Positions 22,033 through 36,033 of a stretch of DNA of 64,000 nt are shown piece by piece (the first letter of the stretch is position 1; each line of letters begins with the position of its first letter). A program made the translations under genes and the position numbers. The stretch is taken from contig CM055100.1 in NCBI GenBank assembly GCA_029204225.1, positions 61,363,472-61,427,471 of the forward strand, in the 5' to 3' direction. The notes beneath the pieces were generated by a model. It worked only from the letters and a program-made list of their open reading frames with translations. It was not told where the DNA came from and made no database searches. This stretch comes from Diphasiastrum complanatum. Taxonomy: Eukaryota > Streptophyta > Lycopodiopsida > Lycopodiales > Lycopodiaceae.

Positions 22033-22046
22033 GTGGCATGCAGAGC

Positions 22047-22680
22047 ATATCACGATCCTCTTCTCATCAGTTGAAAGGGCCCAAAGTGTCCTAAAGGGTA
22101 AACCACACATCAACTTGATGAAATTTATATCTTGAAGGGACTCAACAAGTGAATTTCACTTGAGAGGGCACTTTTCTTTTTCTTTTATTTTTTTAATTTG
22201 AAGAAACCATACAAATTTTCTTGGTGCCCTTAACTTTATTACATTGAAATTAAAACTTTTGATGTTCTCTTTTTAAGGTTCCAATTTTTATGAACTCTTG
22301 TTGATTACCTAGGAAGGGGAAAGGTTTTGACTCTCATGATAAAGTTATTAACATTCGGTGGCATGCATGCACACGATGCAGTAGGTATGAGGGCCAGTAA
22401 TGCCCGTGTAGTCACATGCATGACAATTAGGAGCCATGCAGTCCTTTAACACTGGACTAGAACTCCTCATGCATTAGAGATCCATGCATGCAGTCCTTTA
22501 GCAATGGATTGGGGTTGCTCATGCATTAGTAACTCATGCATGCAACATAAATGGCGAGTGTCACTTGCAATTGCCACCTACTACATGCAGACTCACATTG
22601 GGCTAGGAGGGGCATTGTATAAGAGAATGCATTGGTTGGGTGGATCAGACTAGCTTTGGCTCCTATGGTTTTGATGTTCC
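22047..22680. other. Noncoding segment with CATGCATG repeats
   Basis: No ORF is recognised. Between 22361 and 22545 the RY-type motif CATGCATG or GCATGCAT occurs repeatedly, and a unit of about 55 bp beginning CCATGCA...GTCCTTTA is present twice in tandem (about 22434 and 22482). A TATA-like TTGTATAAG lies at about 22616. It may be part of an LTR; I cannot pair it. Confidence 0.5.
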
Positions 22681-23640
22681 TAACACTTCACTCCTGAGAT
22701 GAGTTGTCTCCCAGTTTGGACAATTTTGGAATGTGTAGGGTTGAAAATCTTGAAACCAATCATAATGGTGAGTCATATGCTGAATTAATCCTATATCCAA
22801 GTACCAAAACTCATCATTTTAGATTTCCTCTAATTTGGCTATGAATGCAGCATCTTCCTTATCATCTATTTCGATCTTGGTCGATTTAGGACTGCTTTGG
22901 GTTGATTTACAATCAACAATATTAGCTTGTTGCTAAAACTGTTTCTTCCTCTCAATGTTGTACTTGAGTATTATACAATCCTTGATGACATGGCCCTTCC
23001 TTTGTAGTATTTGTAGAATAATTGTTGAGATGATAATGGGTCAGAATTCGCTCTTGGCTACTCCTTGCTCTTTGATTTTGCTGCTTGATTAGACTTTGCT
23101 AATTTCTTGGATCTATACTTTGAATTTCTCCTTGAATATATAGCTTGAGGTTCTAAGCCATTATTTGAAGAAGATCCATTTCGTCTAATCTCTTCTTGAA
23201 GTAGCATAGAGATAACCTTGTTAAGATTTAGGCCTTGTTGTGTAGATATTACAAGAACCCATTTCTCATATGCCTCAAGTAGACTCAATAATATATTCAA
23301 TATAATGGCATTTGAATCTTCTATGATAGAGCTAGTTGCAGTCATTGCTCCATCAGATTTTTGAATTTGTCAAGGTGGGTTGAAACAGAATCTACCTCAA
23401 ACATTCTGAGAGTGAAAAATCATTTTCTCAAATGAAGCTTGGATGTGTCGACGTCCCTGATATCATACAATGTGGCTAGAATGTCCCAAGTTTTCTTGGA
23501 TGTCTGATTTGATATGGCTAATTTGAGCATCATCAATATTGAGAGTGATTAAGACAAAAGCTTTCCCATCTCTTTGTCTCCATCTGGTGATGATAGCTAC
23601 ATCCACCTCTAGTTTGATCTCAATGCCTTCATGTTAGCCC
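22680..23640 (-). pseudogene. Copia-3 gag and protease fragment
   Basis: Reading from 23640 leftward: a UBN2 Gag with RWRQRDGKAFVLITLNI, then after stops IILNILLSLLEAYEKWVLVI and NLNKVISMLLQEEIRRNGSS (23345-23058). A decayed zinc knuckle (YKYYKRKGHVIKDC, about 22990-22950) follows, then the protease site (WYLDIGLIQHMT, about 22800-22760) with DIG in place of DSG. It resembles Copia-6 gag at 44937-45560 more than the Copia-2 family. Both edges are abrupt; 23640 abuts unrelated sequence. It is a dead fragment. Confidence 0.8.
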
Positions 23641-24990
23641 CATTTTTGTCCCAAAAATTGGGGACTATCTTTTACACACATGTAAAACCGCATAACTTTG
23701 ATTAAAAATAGCATAAAATGTCAATAGGTAGGGGTCCTAGCCCGCCCAAAATGTGGCTAGAGAAAAATTTTCAGCCTTAGAATTGGCTATAATTTTTTCT
23801 TGATGGACTTAAAAATGGCACGTGAGAATATTTGACCGTTCCAGCTAAAAGCCGATATTTATCATGTACTAAAACCATTCAGTTACTAATGAAAAACCCA
23901 ATGTTGTGTTTTCAGGGTTGTCGCTTAGTTGGGGGGATGGGGGACTCAGTTGCCAGGAACCGAAAATGTCAAGCACTTGTCAAAAGCCCGACAAATAATG
24001 TCAATACAATGTCAATCCGTGCAAGGGGAAAAAGCTATAAAGAGGCCAATGGCACAGCTAAAGGGCAAACAATAACCTAGGGGTTGACCACAAACCTCCT
24101 AGGGTGCCATGTCAGATGGTCAATCATGGGGAAAAAAGGACTACACTTCAATGGTTAGTGGTCACACAAGACCTAAGTGGAAAGGTGTTGTGGGTCAACT
24201 CCCATTAAATCTTGCAATTAACCACATAAGGTAGCCTAGGGTCTCTTCTCTCCGCCCCCACTTGGTTGGCTTTACGATAGTCTCAGGGCTAATTATAGAA
24301 GCAAAGTATCAATCTTCAAAGTTCACATAAGGACCAATCAAAGGGATATTATGGGTACTTTCTAATGGACAATCTATTTATTGCGAGAGGTACCTTGGAG
24401 TACTCTTCCAAAAGGGAATAACGTCACTAAGGCCTTCCTCATCTAAGCAGAAGCAGGGACTGGTTGTTACAGTAGCTCGTTGTAGCTCGCTGAGCACGGA
24501 TCCAAAACCTCAAAATCCCATCTACCCATGCCTCCCGAGTTGACTGCCGTGCAAAGACAACTAGCAAAATCCGCAGTCCTCAAGATTCAAAATCGTGCAA
24601 GGAAGGCACAGCGATCAAAGCTCCTCCTCCATCAAAACCGTATATTTTCTCTTGAAAGCTTCGGGGAGTTAAAGATAAGAGATCATGTGATAGAACTGCT
24701 TAAAATCTATGGCAGTAGAGCGCAATGGTACACCTAATCGCTTTTAGGCTTGAAGCAGTTAGGCGGAGGCCTCTCTATCTCTACACCTTTCAAGCAGCTC
24801 TAACTGCATTCCACATCCTCGATATGCTCACCACGAATTGTGGAAAGGATCTGATCCAGTATGTCCTAACGAGCCAAGCATTGCAATGCAATGCTGAACT
24901 CTGGCTATAATTAGCATTAGCATCACTCATGGGAGGGTGAAGTCTTCACTTGAGCCAGACCACTCTGGATGCTATATGGGGAGTGGCATT
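23641..24990. other. Unassigned sequence
   Basis: No transposon or cellular protein is recognised. Two short plus-strand frames (24528-24737, 24725-24910) overlap and are rich in Lys/Arg/Gln in the first (LAKSAVLKIQNRARKAQR), but lack homologs I can name. I treat the segment as noncoding. Confidence 0.4.
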
Positions 24991-25689
24991 TGAGTTACCA
25001 GGGCTTGCGGAAAACATTTTTTTCAACATTACATAAAACCTACTGGGCATTACACCCATTAGGCTTTTGAAAATGTTGAAAGCTCAAAACCTCAAAAAAA
25101 AAATTTAGGCGGCCAAAAGCCTAAAAGTGAAAAATTTAAGACGGACAAAAGCCTATAATTGAAAAATTTCAAAGGTCGCTAAAAGCTTTTAATATTAAAT
25201 TTCTAACATATTGGATGATTACAGCGTCAAACGTTGCGGAGTACAGGTTTTTCTCAAATCCAAAATCTACATTGTTCTGTGCCCTAAAAAGTAAATATTA
25301 TCCAACAATTTTAACTCACAAATAACCTAATCAGAATGATATCAGTGAGCTTCTAATGTTTTGAAAATTATCATTATTGATAACACAATGTAACATAATG
25401 TAAAATATCACATATATAGATATTGGCCTCAGAAGATCATTGATTATGTATGTGAAACTTAGATATCACATTCAATTCAAAAATTTCAGCTGTCTCCAGA
25501 AAGCAACTAACTAACAATAATCATATGAATGTCAAACAAATAGGGAATACAAAATTGATAAGACATTAGCTAACAAAAATATGAGAAAAGAAAATATTAA
25601 ATATTTTATTAGGGTGTTAATTGCACTGCATATAGAACTCAAATCCACTATAAGTAATAATTAAAATGTCAGAATCTAATGACATTTAA

Positions 25690-25747
25690 TACTAAGATAG
25701 CCACTTACATTCTTCAAATCAATTCTAACAAAGTAGTCAAAATGTTA
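25690..25747. repeat. 58-bp direct repeat, copy 1
   Basis: It matches 26673-26730 with two mismatches (core CAATTCTAACAAAGTAGTC). Confidence 0.85.
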
Positions 25748-26672
25748 GATGAAAAATTTGTTTGGATTTTTCCTTGGTGGCGGACCCTTGTGTACAATCC
25801 TCTTATGAAAAATTCTCAGATTGCCCTAAGAAATGTGCCTAGGCCCTAATCCTTCTAAATTTTGCCTTCCAAATCTGAGGGACCATTGAAATTTTATCTG
25901 TTGGGATCTCATAAGATACTTGCATGCACGTTTTTAGTCTTTGACCATGAGCAGAAATCAAATTATTCTGTGTACAAAACTCAGCCAGAGCCTATAAGTA
26001 TCAACCTTTGTGATTCATACTTTGCATGTAAGTTTTATCTAGAAATCTTGAGTTGCATGTAGAGTTTGTTGTCAGACCTTTAGGAGATGGAGACGGTTGT
26101 CTTGGGCAGAAGTCAAGTCATTCACCTACTATCTTTCTCGTCCAAATCCACATTGAATATTGAAGCAAAAGCATGTAAGATATCCTGCCTAATTCCAGCA
26201 AGTTCTTTGGCCCAATTATAGGCGATTTTCAGCAAGATTGATGTCCTTAAATTAGAGCGTCAATTGGCCACCAGATCCTTCATTCTTCAATACGTACAGG
26301 TAAGGAGAATCCTGATTTAAATTCAACCTAAAATGTGTTCTTTAATGTTTTTCACAGCATATAGTTTTAAGTTTTATAGATCAAATCAGACAGGATGAGG
26401 AGGAAAAAGCATTGCCTGTAATCTTGCAAACTTGGCTAAAAATCAGATTCAAAATTAGGTTTGTTGTGCATGAAAAAGCTAGAGAACTATGAGTGCTTTA
26501 TAGCTCTGTTTAGATTGTCATGTGTGGCGCTTGAATTCAACTACTAGTTTCTAAAGACTTTCACAATGTGTACCGGCTTGGAGGCAAGGCCAAAATCAAG
26601 TACTTGTTGGACACCCAAACAAGCATTTATGCATTGATAGGCATCAAGCTTGCTATGTGTCATCTTTGAATG

Positions 26673-26730
26673 TACTAAGATAACCACTTACATTATTCAA
26701 ATCAATTCTAACAAAGTAGTCAAAATGTTA
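26673..26730. repeat. 58-bp direct repeat, copy 2
   Basis: It matches 25690-25747 with two mismatches. Confidence 0.85.
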
Positions 26731-26961
26731 AACTTTTTAAATAGAAAGTTAAACAATGAATCATACTATGAGATGCTTTATAAGAAAACCAAACATATAT
26801 AAAAACAAAATTACAACTTATATCAATCATCATGTGTACACAAAATATGTACACCAAAGATCTGATCTCATCATAGGCCATTTATAAATTTTACATGTTT
26901 AAAAATTTGAAAAACTATAATGATGAAAAATTATATTTTTACATAGCATAATGTAAAGAAA

Positions 26962-28780
26962 TCATACCTGGACTGAAGAACTAGGTTCACAATAGCCATA
27001 TATATGTCGGCTTGTTGACGTATCTATTTTCCACAATTCGATAGCGTGAGAAAAATCCATGGAATCGTCTAATGGAGGGCCTTCTATGCATATACGCATA
27101 AGAGCATCAACATTTGAAGTAGACAAAGAATTACGTAATTTATCTTTGATCCAGTTTTTCATACTAAACCCTCTCTCACATGCTGCAGTGCTAGAACATT
27201 GTAACAAAGCAACTTTAGCTAACATATTAGGGTATTTTTCTCGCCAAGTTTCATTAGATCCAATGTTCAACCAAGTTTCTCTCAAACTCTTACCTTTCCA
27301 TTCATTTGAGACTTGCATTTTAAATCTGGTAAACTCTTGTCTAAATGATAAACTATCTATAAAAGGTTCTATAGTTTCATTATTGTTGTCCAATTTTTTA
27401 GATTTTCCATAAAAGTTTACCAAGTTATCAACATCATCATCACCAAAGCTTTTCAACACACAATATCCACCCAAAGGAAAAACACAAGGAGATAAAATTT
27501 TCAACGATGAAAGAATTTTACTATCTTTAAAACATTTCTTCAAATTTTTTATGATAAAACTTGAAAACTGTTTCTGAAAATCTATAGCACTTTGTAAGTC
27601 AGTTCCATCAATATCTCTATCTATCACTATACTCATATAGAAGTTACCTTTAAGTGCTCCTTGTAATGCTGCAAGATGACCCTTCTTAGGAACATAATCA
27701 GGAATAATAGGATATCCATGACTATCCATTTTAATGTCAATAATAGGATCTTCAATAAACTCTAATTGAATGGTACATACCTCACTCTCAACAAGACCAG
27801 AGACAGTGGTAACATCCACAAACTCCATCTAAAACATCTTACTAAGAAAATTCATGTATCCTAAAATATCAACCAAAAATGAATAGAATAAATATATTGA
27901 AAATTAGTCACTTTTGAAAAAGTAATTTGATCGTCTTCTTGCAAGTAAGTGGCTAATAATAGTTTTTTCACAACTTCAAATATGCCTAACCTGATTCATC
28001 ATTCACATCACATAACTCAAAAAATGTCACACAAGGATAGTTATTTTCCATGAAACAAACATAGATTATAAGGCGTTTCTCAGAAGAATGATCTGTAGAC
28101 TCATCTATCATGACACTATAATATTTACTAAATTTAATTTTAGTCAATATAGACTCTTTAAGCGCAATACTAAGATACTTGATAAAAATAGCACATGCTT
28201 TACCATTCTCATATATACCATGAGGGACATCGGGAGCACGAGATGCCCGTAAATAGATCAGAATATCTTCAAAATCTGTGAAAGCAAAATTATGTTTAGC
28301 AACAACATATGCCGAACGAAAAATATGTTGTACAGAGGTATCCACACTTAGAGCTTGTTTCTTCATTCCTTCTTCAAAAGATTTCCTGCCATCCTTCACA
28401 ACCCAGTTAGAAATCTTATGTGATTCAGACTTTGCATGATTTTTTATAGCACTAAGTTTGATATTTATAGAACCATTTCTACCATATTCTATATGATAAT
28501 TAGGATCTTTTTCACACCATGTACAGAAAACACGACCAATGGTTTTATCGAATCTAACCCATGGAAATGTGTCCTTCCAACTAGGACACCAAGCTTTGAT
28601 AACCTTTTTTATTTGATCAACTTCCTCTATGGATTTTCCATCTAATTTAATATCAGTTAAATCAATAGGATCATCAGTAGAAGAACTACCTACTGCACTT
28701 GGAACTTTATTAGACGTATCAGGATCATTAACTTTTTCAAAGCCAGGAATACTGAAAAGAGTCTTTTGACGTTCAGACAT
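26962..28780 (-). pseudogene. hAT-superfamily transposase (TTF/ZNF862-like), internally deleted
   Basis: The first segment (28780-27986, start MSERQKTLFSIPGF) has a TTF/BED-like zinc finger (WVRFDKTIGRVFCTWCEKDP ... IKNHAKSESH), then the start of the hAT RNase H-like fold with the first catalytic Asp in YSVMIDESTDHSSEKR. The second segment (27828-26962) ends with the hAT dimerisation domain (LAKVALLQCSSTAACERGFS, DKLRNSLSTSNVDALMRI). Between them the middle of the catalytic domain, including the usual SDGA-type second Asp block, is absent; family members are about 700-850 residues and this pair totals about 550. The 27829-27990 gap has GT...AG ends like an intron, but splicing there would not keep the frame. 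The protein would cut and paste hAT DNA; this copy is almost surely inactive. Confidence 0.85.
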
Positions 28781-30769
<1,989 letters not shown>

Positions 30770-31043
30770 ACTTAGAATTTGCTTTGAACAAAAACACAGA
30801 TCATGCCACACAGTAACACAGACAAAAAACACTCTCCTCAGCAAGCTCACATAGCAACTGTATTTCTCAAAATGAAATTACACTGTACATATAGTTGTTC
30901 ATTCAAGCAACCCATGCATGATCCAGGTTGCCGTTGACGGGATGCGTGTCATGTCGACTTGCCTTGTGGCGAGGCCAATTGATTCTTATCAACTGATAGG
31001 ACCCACAGTACAGTAGCACAATGATTCTACTTTAATTCTAACT
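30770..31043 (-). repeat. Copia-2b 3' LTR
   Basis: 274 bp, ACTTAGAATTTGC...AATTCTAACT on the plus strand; the partner is 36034-36307. It differs from its partner at a number of positions (for example GATGCGTGTCATGTC where the partner has GACGCGTGTCCCGTC), so the insertion is not recent. Confidence 0.92.
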
Positions 31044-31053
31044 CTCTCCCTTA
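31044..31053 (-). other. Copia-2b polypurine tract
   Basis: AAGGGAGAG on the minus strand, directly before the 3' LTR. Confidence 0.78.
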
Positions 31054-31084
31054 AAGTAGAGTCTACTTTTTATACAGTCATATA

Positions 31085-33702
31085 CATAGCTTTTACCAGG
31101 AAAAGCAACTGCCACAAAACTAGAATACATACCCTGTGGTGGATCTATGATCATCATAGTCACCTCCCCAATCCGCATCCACATAGCCACACAACTCAGG
31201 TAAACCATCATGCTTCATGTAAATCAAGCCATAATCTGAAGTGCCTTTCACATAATGCAAAATGCGTTTAGCTGTCTTTCAATGCATTTTCGTAGGTGCT
31301 ACCATAAACTGACTTACAATGCCAACAACATAGCATATATCTGGTCTAGTTGTGGTAAGGTAAATCAAGCTCCCTACTAACTGCCTATACAACGTAGCAT
31401 CAAATGATTGTGACTCATCAAGCTTAGAAAGCTTTTTACCTGGTCCAATAGGAGTATTCACTGGTTTGCAATCCTGCAACCTAAACCTGTGTAGCCACTC
31501 TTTGACATACTTCACCTGTGTTAAACCCACTTCGTGTCCTTTTTGCCACACCTCTACTCCAAGGCAATAATGCATCAAACTGAGACCTGTCATCTCAAAT
31601 TCTTCCATGAGGTCTTTCTTGATCATGTCTATCACCTCTTGATTATTTCCCGTAATAATCAAGTCATCAACATAAAGAGCAATTAAAGCAACCATACCAT
31701 CAAAGCATAAGACATAGATTTGGATCAGAATGTGTTCTCACCATCTCCTTTGAATGAAAGTAGGCATCAATCCTGCTATACCACGCACGTGGTGCCTGTT
31801 TAAGACCATAAAGCGCTTTCTTCAAGCGACATACTTTATTTTCCTGTCCCTTTGCTACAAAGCCTTCAGATTGATCTATGAACAACTCTTCTTCTAACTC
31901 ACCATTTAGAAAAGCAGATTTCACATCCATCTGATGCAAAGGCCAACCAAAACATGAAGCTAAAGCAACAAGTAGACGTAGAGTATTCCACTTACATACT
32001 GGCGCAAAGGTCTCCTCATAGTTGATGCCTTTACTTTGTGCATACCCTTTGATCACCAATCTTGTCTTGTGCTTTGCTATACTTCCATCTGCATGGTACT
32101 TAGTCATGTATACCCATTTGCAACCAATGGGTTTCTTGCCAACTAGTGGTTCTACTAAGTCCCATGTGCTATGTTTAGCAATTGACTCCATCTCCTCTCC
32201 CATGGCCTTGACGCAAATGTCATCATCCTTCGCTTCACCATAAGTCGAAGGTTCTTTGCTTTGAATAATGCTAGATAAGAGAGCATAATTTGCTTCATAC
32301 CTTTCAGGTTGTGTCTTCTCTCTTGTTGATCTTCATAGCTCTCCCTGGCTAGATGATCCTGGAAAGTCATCCATGTCGCGGCTCTCCAACAATCTCTCAA
32401 ACCATTTAGGGAGCTTCCTGTCAGGTGATCGGTTTCTTGGTGAAAATGTATCCCACGGTACATCCTTCTCCTTCCATTTGTCACCTACAACTTCAATCCT
32501 TCTTGTACCAAAAGGTTTGTCTCTACCTCTCCAACCTGTCTCTTGAGGTTGAGTAGTAGTATCTTGAGATGTATCCTCATATTCATCACTCGGAAGGTCA
32601 ATGAATGGATCATGATCAGGAGGTATCCTCACCTTACCATCTTTCCCACTGGATGTATCTATCTTCTCAGCATCCTCGTCTCCATACATCTTGGATTCAT
32701 TAAAGATAACATCTAGGCTTACATGGATTTTGTTTTCCACTAGATCAAAACATCTACTTCACACGTTCATCATATCCTAGGAATATACACTTGATAGCTT
32801 TTACATCAAGTTTACGTCTCTCTTCCTTAGGAATGTATACAAAGGCCATATATCCAAAGATTTGCAAGTGGTTCACCTTTGGCTTGTTCTTCGTGAATGC
32901 TTCCTTAGGTGTTATCTTTGGTATGGCAATGGTAGGACTTCTATTTTGAAGATAGACTGTTGTACAGTATGCTTCTGACCAAAAATCTTTTGGTAGTTTA
33001 TCTCAGCTAGCATAGATCTGGCACCTTCCACAATCGTACGATTCTTGCGCTCAGCTACACCATTGAGAGGAGTATGAGCTTGCATAAATTGTCTTTTAAT
33101 CCCACATTGATCACAAAGATCATTGAAGTCATTAGACTTATACTCACCTCCACTATCTGATCTTAGGACTTTGATCTTCCTACTTGTCTAATTTTCAACC
33201 AATGCTTTGAAGCTCTTGAAATTGTCAAATGCATCCGATTTCTTCTTTAAGAAGTAGATCCACACGTCTTACGTGACATATCATCAATAAAGGTCATGAA
33301 ATAGAAGGCTTTACCTAAGGACATGGTCCTCATAGTCCCGCATAAATCTGTGTGGATCAAATCCAGGATGTTCTTTGCTCTTGCAACACCACCTTTATTG
33401 AAGTTCTCTCGATGCTGTTTCCCATATATACACGATTTGCACATCGATTTCAAGTGGTCTTCTATAGTAGGCAATCCTGTTACCATCTCCAATTTTCTCA
33501 TCAAACTGAGGCTTCCCAAGTTCAAGTGACCAAGCCTCTTATGTCACAACTCCGTATGCGATGGAATGGACAATACGAGTCCATGTTGCCCCTTGATTGT
33601 AGCATTCAGCTTGTACAATTTTGTATTGGGCTCCCTTACTCCATCCGCAATAACTTTAAACTTTTGGTTCACATCCTTCACAAAGCAATGATCATGGGCA
33701 AA
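31085..33702 (-). pseudogene. Copia-2b pol: integrase, RT, truncated RNase H
   Basis: Reading leftward: GAG-pre-integrase (LGSLSLMRKLEMVTGL, CKSCIYGKQHREN), the integrase core (LIHTDLCGTMRTM, FIDDMSRKTC, then LRSDSGGEYKS near 33150), integrase C-terminus and linker (to about 32300), RT ([50 protein letters not shown]) and the catalytic box LYVDDLIITG near 31670. RNase H starts (YVDADWGGDYDD) but a deletion of about 175 bp near 31098, relative to Copia-2a, removes the STTEAEYKA block. Frameshifts lie near 33700, 33245, 33000, 32745, 32330 and 31697. The fold and order are those of a copia polymerase, but this copy cannot make it. Confidence 0.92.
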
Positions 33703-34853
33703 TCACACTTTCAACTTTTGATCAGTAATGACTCCAATAGAAAGTAGATTTTTCTTCAAACCTGGTACGTAAAGTACCTCCCTGATCATCTTGCTTTTGC
33801 CATCAGGTAGTTGGATTGAAACGATACCTATCCCCTTGATCTTGCATACCTCACCATTTGCTTGTGAAACGGATGTTCCATTATCCAACACTTTTAAGCT
33901 ACTGAACCAATTCTTGTTACATGTCATGTGTCTTGTGGCTCCCGAGTCAATATACCACGCTTGATCATCTTGATTGGATGACAATGCAGATATGAAAATG
34001 CTAGAATCTTCAATCTCACCCTCATCGACAAGGTTACTTGCTTGCTTTGGTTTCCCCTTGCCTTGTTCCGCTAGGAATTTGCAACATTCACTCTTCCAAT
34101 GGCCCTTTTTACCACAATGGAAGCACTTGTCTTTCTTCTTGGTCTTATTGGAAGATCCCTCATCCTCTTGAGTCTTGGCAAATTGCTGCTTAGACTTCTT
34201 CTTGCCCTTGCCCTTTTCTTGTTTTTGGCGTGTCGCAAGTGCCTGATCGTCAGTATTTTGACATCTAGCTTTCACCATTTCTCGCCGTTGCTCTTCCTGC
34301 ATCAAGATTCCTATGAGCTCATCAAAGTTTGGCAATATTTCTCTTGATGCTATTCTGCTCACAAACATCTGATAGGGTTCTGCAATGCCGCACAATGCAT
34401 TGTGCACCAGTTTCACATCACGTATGCGCTCACCAATAGAATGCAGTTCATCCTTCATTGTCTTGATTCTGGTCATGTACGTCTGAATGTGCTCTCCTTG
34501 CTCCATTCGAGCACTATTCAGCTTTGACATTGGAAACATAATTCTTGACGGATTTGACATTTCGAACTGCTCCTTTAGCACATCCCATGCATGTCTGGGT
34601 GTAACAACATCACAAATGTGGGTAACGATGTAATCCTTCACTGACAAGTTAATGAAGGTCAAATCTTTCCTCATCTTTTTGTCAAACACTCTGATATCGC
34701 TTCATTTGGCGGCCTTCTCTCATCACATGTGACGACTTCCCACATGTCTTTCTCCATCAGTATGTTTTTCATTTTGAATTTCCACACTGCATAGTTGGAA
34801 ATCCAGTCCAATTTGCTACTTTCACTCAAAATGGACTCTCCCATGTTTGCCAT
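33703..34853 (-). pseudogene. Copia-2b gag and protease
   Basis: The start at 34853 (MANMGESILSESSKL) opens a Gag of the UBN2/Retrotran_gag_2 type. A one-base break near 34690 separates the first 60 codons from a clean 328-codon frame (34689-33703). That frame carries HAWDVLKEQFEMSNP, MTRIKTMKDELHSIGERI, a Lys-rich basic stretch, the knuckle CFHCGKKGHWKSEC (CX2CX4HX4C, about 34120-34080) and the aspartic protease signature WYIDSGATRHMT (about 33960), followed by KGIGIVSIQLPDGKSKM. Gag would package the RNA and the protease would release the mature proteins. Apart from the break at 34690 this is the most complete Copia-2 gag in the window. Confidence 0.93.
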
Positions 34854-36022
34854 CGCAAAACTGCTTGAAACTTCTGCTATAGACTAAAAACAGTATGACG
34901 AGGCCAACTGTGTTGTCAGAAGTTGAAAATAATGACCTGCACTTTTTTCCTTACCAGGTCACTCACCGCTTTTCCACCAATTTGAAAGCCAAATCGGCGT
35001 CGCCTTCCGAAATGCACTCAGTCGTCAACTCCCAACTACGTGCCCAGTGGAATGGTGAAATCACTTTTGGCGCACTCTGAACACTTTCTCCGTTGCAATC
35101 ACTCTGTTTTGTTGTACCGTACTTGCAGGTACAGTCCGGGTGCTCTTCGTTTGGAGGTTATAGCCTTTCGTTTGGGTCAAAACATGCAAAGGACCCAAAA
35201 ATAAGGATTTTCCTTGTTTTTTAGCTGTTTCTTCACCTTGAAGAAACTTCACTCTTCACTTGTGAAGGGACACAACTCAACTTTCACTTTGAAAATTTTT
35301 AATGAAATTGAAGGCCAAAATGCACTTCAATTTTTCAGGGCCCTCTTCAATTGAATCCAACGGTGGCCTTTGATCCTGCGGCTTACATTTGTCTGCCCAC
35401 GCTCAAACCTCACTGTTGATTCACCTCATCATCGATTAGATGGCTATCAGCGCTCTGGGGCTTTGAAATGGGCTCTTCCAGCCGCGGATTCCCTCAAATA
35501 CACAACGGTCCAATTCACACTGGCCGCGCGCGACCTCCACGGCTCATCTCCTTCTCTTGCTTACCAACTATGGCTTTACTAGGGTTTTCAATTGCCTTGT
35601 AGAACACGATCCAGCACCCTCTCTGGTGCGCCGCCGCCCACGGCCGTCTCTGATTTTGCTTAACTGAGTAGGATGCCCTCCTTCCAACTTTTACAACTCC
35701 AAAAAGAGTTCAGAATGGAGAGAAATCTCTGATTTTGTGCTCCCAAACCCCAGACCAAGGTTTTTCACACAAGAATCTACATTTTGGTGAGGCTATTTGA
35801 TTCCAAACTTGGTAGTTCTGACAGGTCTATCCTCTTGCTCTGAGGTCGCCCTACTGCTAGAACTTTGATGCTTCAATCCGTTTGTCAAACGGTGTCCGAT
35901 TGAATGCACACTGACTGCAGACACCAAATAGCCTGCTTCAAAATTTAAAAATTTCGTTTGCTGAGGTTCTGATTCAGCCGACAACCCTTGGCGATGTTGT
36001 ATTGTGTACACTCCCTGTACGG
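34854..36022 (-). other. Copia-2b 5' leader
   Basis: About 1.17 kb of noncoding leader. The part at 35390-35930 is absent from Copia-2a. Short frames here show no recognised domain. Confidence 0.7.
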
Positions 36023-36033
36023 CTCTTATACCA
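36023..36033 (-). other. Copia-2b primer binding site
   Basis: TGGTATAAGAG on the minus strand, one base off the initiator Met-tRNA complement, directly after the LTR. Confidence 0.82.

Larger units (their letters stand above)
24991..26961. other. AT-rich noncoding sequence downstream of the hAT gene
   Basis: No ORF is recognised. The left part (25060-25200) has several AAAAGCCTA / TAGGCTTTT motifs in both orientations, the kind of subterminal motif hAT elements carry. A 58-bp direct repeat at 25690-25747 and 26673-26730 brackets a block of about 925 bp. No hAT terminal inverted repeat was identified with confidence. Confidence 0.5.

Noticed and set aside
24528-24910. Two overlapping short ORFs as a possible cellular gene
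   Set aside because: No recognisable domain, no splice structure, and short length; composition alone is not evidence.
27829-27990. Intron between the two hAT transposase segments
   Set aside because: GT...AG ends exist, but joining does not keep the frame and the central domain is still missing; treated as a deletion or decay.
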